From Bugula neritina (taxonomy: Eukaryota; Bryozoa; Gymnolaemata; Cheilostomatida; Bugulidae): a stretch of 64,000 nt of DNA. The notes beneath the pieces were generated by a model that saw only the letters and a program-made list of their open reading frames with translations, was not told the origin of the DNA and searched no databases. The position numbers and the translations under genes are program-made. Position 1 is the stretch's first letter. Each line of letters begins with the position of its first letter. Location of the stretch: assembly GCA_964035545.1 (NCBI GenBank), contig OZ037771.1, forward strand, positions 13,148,980 to 13,212,979, read 5' to 3'. Below are positions 56,194-64,000 of the stretch, piece after piece.

Positions 56194-59100
56194 ATGGCAA
56201 CACAATCAGGCAAAGATATAGTTTACAAATTCTATAACTGCCGGATTTTAAAGAATCACAAAATATATTGGGACGATCTTTGGGTGAGTAAATAATTATA
56301 GTTGGAACATAACCTAGATTTATTTGTTCCTGCATTTTATCAAACTACTGTTATATATAACCTGTAATATTGCTATATAAAACTCCCATAAATTCATAGT
56401 CGTCATCCCTGTGAGAAACCCCTGATGGAAAGGGTTTTTGTTAAATCGGACTAAGGACTTATTCATATGTGACGCAGGAACAATTATGAATGGATGCTCT
56501 TTCTAACATCACCAATGTCCTTTACTGGGGTTCAAGCCCATGATTTCGTGTTTAGTAAGCAAATGCTCCAACCCCTAGACAACTACTGTTCCCCAAGTAA
56601 TATTGCTATATATGACATGTAATACTGTTATATATTACAAGTAATACATATATAAATAATGCTGTCATTTTGAACAAATGATATTTTCAAGATTTCTAGT
56701 GGGAGTGTTCTACTTTACATGTTCATATCACTATCTGCCTGCTGGTACATTCAGCTGTATATTAGGTGCGAGACGGTGCAATACTCGACCCACAGAAGTG
56801 TTTCTATGGAGAAGTTATAAACCCTGATGTGAAAGTAGACTGTGGAGAGAGACTTATAGTGGCTGGCTATATAGAGACACAAATTAATGGCTTGTATAAT
56901 TATTACACATCTATTACTACAGCTTTACTATCTGCAATTATATGACATGATACACGCTATACATATATATTACTAGTCTTAGTGTATGTGACTACATTCT
57001 GAAATAATGGAAATATACCAGTGATAAATACTTTATGTTGCCCTTAAATATATTCTGTGACTGCTTTTCATTTAGCATTAGTTAAGTAAAAACAGAGGCA
57101 GTCTGGAAAATATTAGCGCACGTACATATCAGCTAGACCCCTGTTGACACCTGTTGACGGTGTGTACAAATTGTAAACAGGTGCTTACGGAGTGGACTTC
57201 TCTGATGCCCACGCAGCAGCTGACTTACACGACGTTAAGAGAGGAATCATGAAAGTTGCCAAAGGTTTACTCTCTCATGGTGTGACGTCTTTCTGTCCCA
57301 CCTTAGTTACGTCCCCACCTGCTTTTTACCAGAGGGTAATGAATCTAAATAATATGTAACAATCAACCTCATTGGCTTATTTTGTGGAGTCAGCCACTTA
57401 TGGCTGCTCTTAATAGTCTCATAGTCTTTCACACTGAAAAAGATCATGGTAAAATTTTAATACTTGGTGAAGGTAAGAGAGCAGTTTTTATACCTATACC
57501 CTGTGCTGTGTGCCTGTTGAAGCAATATTCATTGTTCTTAGGTGATTCCACACATTAGGAAAAGAGAAGGCAATTCTGATGGTGCTGGTATACTTGGAAT
57601 ACATTTGGAAGGACCATTCATTAGTAAAGAGAAGAAAGGAGCTCACCCTGAGCAGTTCATCGTATCAGATCTGACCAATGGGAGCTCTTCTCAGCCATCA
57701 CATGCTCTGGAAGAGGTGTATGGCAATGAGTTCTACAGCAACACAGCTATAATAACCATGGCTCCTGAGCTACCCGGTGCTTTAGATGTCATACGTCAGC
57801 TTACTAACATGAAAGATATCCGGGTATCTATAGGTAATGCATTGGTATGGCCTGTCATGTGTTGTCACCTGTTCTCATAGCTATTGTATTTGATATATAG
57901 TAGCAAGCACCTGCTACATAGTGTCAAGCACCTGTTACAGAGTAGCAAGCACCTGCTACATAGTAGCAAGCACCTGCTACAAAGTAGCAAGCACTGCTAC
58001 AAAGTAGCAAGCACCTGTTACATAGTAGCAAGCACCTGGTACATAGTAGCAAGCACCTGTTACATAGTAGCAAGCTGAGTTTGAAGTTTCTAAACCTGTT
58101 CCAGGTCACTCAGTGGGAACTATTAAAGATGGAGAGAAAGCAGTGCTGGCCGGAGCCAATTATATAACTCACTTGTTTAATGCTATGTTACCAGTGAGTA
58201 TATATATTATACTATATACTATGTTATACTATTACACAGTATATACTAGATAATACTATTACGCTTTATATACTATGTTATACTATTACACTATATATAC
58301 TATTGCACTATATACCATGTTACTATAATATAAACTCAGTTCTGCTTCTGGTAGTTTCACCACAGAGATCCAGGATTGGTCGGTTTACTTACAAGTTGGA
58401 AATTGCCCAAAGATGCTGAGATCTACTATGGTATGATAGCGGACGGTATTCACACCCACCCCGCCACAATGAGAATTGCTCACAGAACTAATCCTAATGG
58501 TATCTACCATATCTCTTCTACTACTAGGTGTTATCTGCATATCTCCTCTACTACCCGGTGTTATCTGCATATCTCCTCTACTACTAGGTGTTATCTGCAT
58601 ATCCCCTCTACTACTAGGTGTTATCTGCATATCTCCTCTACTACCAGGTGTTATCTGCATATCTCCTCTACTACTAGGTATATCTGCATATATACTCTGC
58701 TACTAGGTGTTATCTGCATATCTCTTCTTCTACTAGGTGTTATCTGCATATCTCCTCTACTACTAGGTATATCTGCATATATACTCTGCTACTAGGTGTT
58801 ATCTGCACATCTCCTCTACTACTAGGTGTTATCTGTATATCTCCTCTACTACTAGGTGTTATCTGTATATCTCCTCTACTACTAGGTGTTATCTGTATAT
58901 ATCTTCTACTACTAGGTGTTATCTGCATATATCCTCTACTACTAGGTGTTATCTGTATATCTCCTCTACTACTAGGTGTTATCTGCATATCTCCTCTACT
59001 ACTAGGTGTTATCTGTATATCTCCTCTACTACTAGGTGTTATCTGTATATCTCTTCTACTACTAGGTGTTATCTGCATATCTCTTCTACTACTAGGTGTT

Positions 59101-61263
59101 ATCCTGGTCAGTGACTCCATGTGTGCTGCTGGACTGGACACTGGTAACTACAGCATCGGGCAGCTGTCGGTAGAGGTGAAGGAAAACAAGGCTGTGCTGT
59201 CTGGAACTAACACACTTGCTGGAAGGTTGGTACCGTGTGCTCACCACCCATTAGATATGAATTTATTAGATCTTAGTCTACTTTTAAAGATGAGACACAT
59301 CATCGGGAAATCCGAGTTTGGTCACATGATCAGCACAGTGTGTTATTGGTCGATTTACCAGAGGTTTAGGGAACTGTACTTCTATGATCTAAATTTTTGT
59401 TAATAGAGTTAAACTACTTCCTATTTATAGTTTTCCTATAGGAGTGTCACATGTTTGGATTTGGATTAGTACAGGAGTTGTCTGCTCATCTGCAAACTAA
59501 CTCAAGTTGTATAGTCAACTCTGGCACTTCCTGAAACTGTCTAACATACAGGAAATAATGATATTCAAACTTTACATAGAATATAGTTTAAAGGTTTTTC
59601 TGCATTATTATCACTGGTTGTATGTTTTTATACATATTCTGGTTTATAATATATTGCAATACATTGCAGTCTATTGCAGCGTATTATAGATTTATAGTGT
59701 ATTGTGATGTATTGCGATATATTGTAGTTGTTGCGGTGTATTGCAATATACTACAATATAGTGTGGTAAATACTGTAGTATATTATAGTGTACTATAGTA
59801 TATTTTGTTATATTTTAGTGTATTATAATACAGTGTTCCCTTCATATCTCACAAAATTCCATAAGTCAGGAAAAGGGCTTAGACCCCTGTTTTGTGACCT
59901 ATGTATGTGTGTATAAGGACAAATTTCCGAATTTAACTGATGCGTGAGATAAATTTGGTATTCTGCTACGTCATAAATTGACATAGTAGAATACCAAAAC
60001 ACTAAGATGTGTTTTAAGACCCACATCTTAGTGAGATATGGAGGGAGCACTGTATATTGTATTATATTGTAGTATATTGTAGTGTATTGCAGTATATTAT
60101 AGTGTATTGTAATGTGTTGAGGTGTATTGTAACATACCACAGTATCTTATAGTAAATATAATGAGTTGCTGTTTATTGCCAGCATTGCCTTCTTGGATCA
60201 GTGTGTCAGGAAATTCTACAAGGACACGGAGTGCTCTTTGGTGGAGGCTATTGAAGCCGCAACCCTACACCCTGCTAGACTTCTGAGTAAGTTCTTAGTC
60301 TAGCATTCAGTTTAATTATACTTATGAGAGAGGCTAAAGGTGTATTCTACTGTTATACTCATTTATTGTGTTAGTTATCCTCTCTTTATTTTTGTTATAT
60401 AAACTAACTCATGCAAGTTTATAGTCATTATCCCTGTGAGAAAACCCCTGATGTAAAGGGTTTTTGTTAAATCGGGCCAAGGACTTGTTTAAATGAGGCA
60501 CAGGAGCAATTATGACTGGATGCTCTTCCTAACATCACCAATGGCCCTTGTCCGGGTTCAAACCCATGACTTTGTGTTTACTAGGCAAATGCTCTAACCC
60601 CTTCAACTCCTTTGTTTATATTATAGATTATATCTAATATACATGTTCGTGTGTGTGTGTGTGCGCGTGTGTGTGTGCGTGCGTGTGTGTGCGCGTGTGT
60701 GTGTGTGCGCGCGTGGGGGTGTGGGTGGATGGGTGTGGGTGGGTGGGTGTGTCTTGTATTACAATGTCAAAATTCATTTTAATGCGAGTGAAATAGATCA
60801 ATGAATCTTTTTGTGGTATACTATGTAAAGCTTTATTATGTTCTCTACTATATTTAAGTAAGTTGTAATACATTATCATACAAGTTACGTTTAGCTCTGT
60901 CATGTATTAGTAATCTTCTACTATAAGAGTATCTAAATGTTACCCTTGAGTCTATTTGCAATGTTCTGGCGGTTAGTTTTTATATGTTTCCTTCCAGTAT
61001 TTACACTTTATATCATGCTAGATGCTGACCACAGGCTACTGTATAAGACCACAGGCTACTGTGGCCTTATACACGCTCACATACCCGTAGACTTTGTTCT
61101 ACGCCGTACACTCTGTGTAGTGGTCATGTTATTCATTCCAGAGATACAAGATAGAAAGGGAACTTTAGACTTTGGTTCTGATGCAGATTTCGTAATACTT
61201 GATGATGAACTCAACATAGTGTCAACTTACATAGCTGGTGAATGTGTGTACAGGGGGGGATAA
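56194..61263 (+). CDS. AMDHD2: N-acetylglucosamine-6-phosphate deacetylase, 9 exons
   Basis: The enzyme converts GlcNAc-6-phosphate to glucosamine-6-phosphate in cytosolic amino-sugar turnover. Exons 56194-56283, 56766-56889, 57181-57335, 57542-57833, 58105-58193, 58355-58499, 59096-59225, 60183-60286 and 61142-61263 give 416 residues, against about 409 in human. The metal and substrate motifs are intact: HLEGPFIS with [32 protein letters not shown] and the catalytic Asp in LVSDSM. The ends (RILKNHKI and ADFVILDD ... YIAGE) match the amidohydrolase beta-sandwich. Exon 2 must end at AATG|GCTTGT to keep frame, a weak GC donor. The exon 6-7 intron is a 30-bp repeat array of acceptor copies. The start ATG lies 20 bases after an acceptor (TTATTTTGCAG), so the 5' UTR is probably spliced. 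Confidence 0.94.
56381..56594 (-). mobile_element. tRNA-derived SINE, copy 4
   Basis: In AMDHD2 intron 1, antisense to the gene. Read on the minus strand it has the head ACAGTAGTTGTCTAGGGGTT, the B-box-like GGCTTGAACCCCA, the core AGAAAGAGCATCCATTCATA and the tail GACTATGAATTT. Confidence 0.85.
57895..58078 (+). repeat. 20-21-bp minisatellite in AMDHD2 intron 4
   Basis: About nine units of TAGCAAGCACCTGCTACATA with single-base variants. It ends about 25 bp before the acceptor of exon 5 (AAACCTGTTCCAG). On the gene strand AGCACCTG recurs but no clear splice motif. Confidence 0.85.
58505..59095 (+). repeat. AMDHD2: 30-bp array of acceptor copies filling AMDHD2 intron 6
   Basis: About 19 units of 30 bp. 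Each ends CTCTACTACTAG and starts GTGTTATC, the exact acceptor and first bases of exon 7 (CTACTAG|GTGTTATCCTGG). The array reaches from just after the exon 6 donor to the exon 7 edge. The unit length is a multiple of three and the phase matches, so every copy is a frame-compatible acceptor. The ten units from 58796 to 59095 are open in that frame and would encode [10 protein letters not shown]-like decapeptides. Confidence 0.93.
59640..60180 (+). repeat. Degenerate TATTGTAGTG-type repeat in AMDHD2 intron 7
   Basis: Irregular units such as TATATTGTAGTGTATTGCAG occur on both sides of an inserted MITE (59831-60052). The repeat predates the MITE insertion, since the MITE interrupts it. Confidence 0.7.
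59831..60052. mobile_element. Tigger/pogo-like MITE, copy A (222 bp)
   Basis: Terminal inverted repeats CAGTGTTCCCTTCATATCTC and GAGATATGGAGGGAGCACTG are flanked by TA on both sides, as for Tc1/mariner-type insertions. It contains an internal hairpin (TTTGGTATTCTGCTACGTCA with its inverse). No transposase. Confidence 0.85.
60403..60613 (-). mobile_element. tRNA-derived SINE, copy 5
   Basis: In AMDHD2 intron 8, antisense to the gene. The minus strand has the B-box-like GGGTTTGAACCCGG, the core AGGAAGAGCATCCAGTCATA and the tail TGACTATAAACTTGCATGAG. A (TG)n tract begins about 30 bp from its 5' end. Confidence 0.86.
60644..60752. repeat. TG/GC-rich dinucleotide tract in AMDHD2 intron 8
   Basis: GTGTGTGTGCGCG runs grade into GGGTGTGGGTGG. 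It is a simple repeat; the histidine/threonine-rich frame on the minus strand is an artefact. Confidence 0.85.
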
Positions 61264-62148
61264 TTTCTTATCAGCAGTTTCTCTCTGGAGTATTACAGTG
61301 CTCCTTCTATATCTCACTAAGCTGTGGGTCCTAAAACCTCGATTCGTGACACAGAATACCAGATTTAACTCACGGATCCGTTAAATTCAGCCATTTTGTT
61401 CCTATACACACCTACATAGGCCACAAAACAGGAGTTCACGTCTTTTTCATGGAATTTCGTGGGAACTGAAGCCGTGAGATATGAAGGGAACACTGTAATT
61501 GTTTTTGTACGATAATCAGTCACTTTTAAACAAAAAATAATAATTTAGTTGTTAGTAGAAACATAACTGTTTTCTTTCTTTTAGTGTATTTTGTAAATTC
61601 TTATGTTTACTTGAAAGTTGCATCAACTTTTTCATACTTCTTGAACCTAAAGCACTTTCATGTTTTATAAAGCTGTTAGATGTATGTGCAATTTTGCTCA
61701 ACTCCAAATTTATATATATATATATTGTTTATTTATGACATTATAGTCTTTGCTGTTTTACATCTTCATATTCTGTATATCTTTTAGGGAATATTGTTGT
61801 TATAACTTATTCTATTGGTGCAGAACTCATTGATGTCTAGTAATATTCAGGTTCAACTGTGCAGATCTTAATGTGGCCTATAGCTAGGCTTCATTAATGC
61901 TCGTTTAATTATTTTGTTTTTGTATTTTAATAAAAAAAGTTGTTGATATATACCTCTAGCCCAGTTGTTATTTATAGTCAGTAGTTCCGCAATAAATACG
62001 CTAATCAATAGTATTTCTTTTCTATTGTTTTCTAATAACTTCTCCCAGAAAATAAGCCTGTATGCAGGTATATGTTCACAACATGGATGTCCAGTGTTAT
62101 GCCGTATGGTCGTATGGCAGCTTGTAATTAATAGCCATAGCAAAATGT
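61264..62148. other. Convergent 3' region of AMDHD2 and the partial gene
   Basis: The gap holds a MITE (61296-61495) in the likely AMDHD2 3' UTR, a plus-strand AATAAA at 61929 and a minus-strand signal (plus TTTATT at 61728). No coding sequence is seen. Confidence 0.55.
61296..61495. mobile_element. Tigger/pogo-like MITE, copy B (200 bp)
   Basis: Terminal repeats CAGTGCTCCTTCTATATCTC and GAGATATGAAGGGAACACTG lie between TA dinucleotides. It aligns along its length with copy A (59831-60052) in the opposite orientation, and shares CCACAAAACAGG and TTAACTCACGGAT-type blocks. It lies 32 bp after the AMDHD2 stop codon. Confidence 0.85.
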
Positions 62149-64000
62149 CTACTCTTCCTTCATGTGTTTCTTCACAGCGTCATCATACATTGTTATGTCA
62201 AACTGAAAGCTTTTTGGAGACCCAAACTTCTTCCTTAAATATCGAGACTTTGAGCATTCTCTGTACACTTGGACGAATCCATCGTCTTCCTCACTCACTT
62301 CTTTGCTAACTGATGTCCTACAAAGTGGTAATATTCATTGTTTGTGTTAATTTGATGTAAAATACTACAATTGCACACATGCATAACCATATTAATAATA
62401 TTTGGGTCATATTTCTGTAATGATAATAGCTTATTTAAATATTTGGCGTGAGGCTATTTTTCCTAATGTAATAGATTAAAGAAACTCTGACACACTTCAT
62501 ATATGCAGTATTAAAACATTCATATATATATCTTAGCTATCATCTACAGACTGTTAGAGGGTTGTGTGTTCAAACAATTGTGTTTTATAAGAAATTTTGT
62601 CTAAACATGTATCATTAATTTGGGAGTTGTGATTTCTTGCTGATGACGTATTCATGCTCAATTTCATTACATGCTATTCTTAATAGCTGCTTAATCACTC
62701 AACTGGCTTAATTAAAGTTTAAACTACATAAATAAGGTATGTCAGGGATTTTTTAAAATCGGTAGTTTCTCCATCTCATATGAAGACCATACTGTAAAGT
62801 TAACCTGGTGGAGTCATCTTCTCGTATATATTTGAGTTTGAGCACATCTTCTTCGGAGATCTTTGGTTCATATTCTGGAGATTTTCTCTTCTGTAGACTC
62901 ATTCTACGACCTCTGGTTAACCCTGTATTTGTTAAAGGACTTGGAATTTCATTAAAATTATTTACATGGAGCTAAAGTGTGTTGAATATCATTGTATAAA
63001 AAAACAACTTTTTATACTGAAAATCCCTACCAAGTTTCTTGTCATTTTTCTTTCGTTCAGCACTTAAAGGCTTTTGGTTCTCTTCATTGTTGGTCGTTGC
63101 CAGATTTTTCTGTTTTGGAGATACTGGCTGTAGCTGTAAATGTTAGCAGCATGGAGCATATAATACATTGAATTAAACAGCTATACTTACACTACTAGAT
63201 GTTAACATGCACACACACACACACACACGAACACACACACGAACACACACACACGAACACACACACACGAACACACACACACATACACACACACACGCAC
63301 ACACACGAACACACACACACACACACGAACACACACACACGAACACACACACACACACACGAACACACACACACACGAACACACACACACACACATGGTA
63401 CATGTACAAATCTCCATTAATTTTTACTAGGTAGCTCTTGGTTAATGGAGGAACAAAGTGTGTCTTCTTGTTGCATTTTAGTGCTTCTTCACATTCTCCC
63501 TTCATTTCAGCGCCATGGTTAATAACTGCTGGACTGTTTTCTTTATCAGCAGGAAGGTACGGCTCTATCAAGATGTCCAGTTTCCTCTCTGTAAACATAC
63601 TAAGAGATACTATTGTTGAAACTTGTAAATTATTAGAAGGAAATAGGTTTAACCTCTAACAGAAACCCTGGTTTGTTATATATAGTATATATGATTGCAA
63701 GCAAGCTTTGGAGCTTTTATATTAATTATAATTTTTTAGATTGCTGTGTACTAAAATGCTTCCAATATAAAACTATAGTATTAGACAATGTAAAGAAAGA
63801 TTCTCTATCAGTTCTAAGCCATATGTATGTCAAAATAACTAGCTCTTTCAAAATATGTAATGCATTTGCTGAGTCTATGAGCAATAAACAGGTAAACAGA
63901 TAAATCCGTGACTCACTTATAGTGGCAACTAATTGTACCATAGTTATCTCCTCTCTCTTCTTCCACTTTTTGTGTTTCCTAGCAACAAGCTCTCTGATAT
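62149..64000 (-). CDS. Unrecognised basic protein, 3' exons only, with KEN-box-like motif
   Basis: Five exons join in phase: >64000-63917, 63588-63428, 63133-63031, 62922-62805 and 62317-62149 (stop TAG at 62151-62149). They give about 211 C-terminal residues. The fragment is hydrophilic and rich in Lys, Glu and Ser, with no membrane span. The first exon is strongly basic ([11 protein letters not shown]). The second holds [11 protein letters not shown], a KEN-box-like APC/C degron context. SP and TP-like sites (VSPK, KSPEYEP, GSPKSF) suggest CDK-type phosphorylation. The C terminus ([20 protein letters not shown] ...) looks conserved but I cannot name the family. A (CA)n repeat lies in the second visible intron. 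The 5' end is outside the window. Confidence 0.7.
63206..63396. repeat. (CA)n tract with GA interruptions
   Basis: ACACACACGAACACACAC runs for about 190 bp inside the intron 63134-63427 of the partial gene. Cysteine/valine-rich and histidine/threonine-rich frames here are artefacts. Confidence 0.92.

Noticed and set aside
58376-59141. Frames repeating [10 protein letters not shown] on plus and [10 protein letters not shown] on minus
   Set aside because: They arise from the 30-bp acceptor array of AMDHD2 intron 6, which is open in several frames because 30 is a multiple of three. Only the frame shared with exon 7 is of interest, and that is reported.
63173-63598. Cysteine/valine-rich 141-residue frame
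   Set aside because: Mostly (CA)n microsatellite; only the part at 63428-63588 is a real exon of the partial gene.

Overview
The window is nuclear DNA from an animal. The genes are split by many short GT-AG introns, the DNA is AT-rich, and it carries tRNA-derived SINEs, MITEs, a decayed LINE and a very large number of minisatellites. The five recognisable proteins (a Dachsous cadherin, XRRA1, PPP1R7/SDS22, a 5-hydroxyisourate hydrolase and a GlcNAc-6-phosphate deacetylase) fit a metazoan. I cannot fix the phylum; an invertebrate is most likely.

Layout. Positions 1-32785 (minus strand) hold nearly all of a Dachsous-type giant cadherin. I could join 45 exons in frame: a signal peptide, 27 cadherin repeats, one membrane span and most of the cytoplasmic tail. 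The tail runs off the left edge. Positions 36726-44799 (minus) hold XRRA1 in 13 exons. Positions 46020-51052 (plus) hold PPP1R7 in 8 exons, head to head with XRRA1. Positions 51694-52535 (minus) hold the 5-hydroxyisourate hydrolase in 4 exons, tail to tail with PPP1R7. Positions 56194-61263 (plus) hold AMDHD2 in 9 exons. Positions 62149-64000 (minus) hold the 3' end of an unrecognised basic protein with a KEN-box-like motif. The genes do not form one pathway. They include a planar-polarity/Hippo receptor-ligand, a PP1 regulator, a urate-pathway enzyme and an amino-sugar enzyme.

The most unusual property is how tandem repeats relate to splice sites. In at least eight introns the array touches, or nearly touches, a donor or acceptor, and in several the unit contains a copy of that splice signal. 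Examples are about 11 copies of TATAG|GTGAGT after Dachsous exon 44, four GTAAGT donors at 19-bp spacing after exon 25, and about 19 copies of CTACTAG|GTGTTATC before AMDHD2 exon 7. The AMDHD2 units are 30 nt and phase-preserving, so alternative acceptor use would add multiples of ten residues. A 43-bp duplication of an exon end plus donor (10234-10300) looks like the first step of this process. Three candidate in-frame micro or cassette exons (15, 27 and 42 nt) also lie in Dachsous introns, along with one clear GC-AG intron.

All exon models are hand-spliced from reading frame, phase and splice consensus. No transcript data were available. Database similarity statements are from memory of the families.
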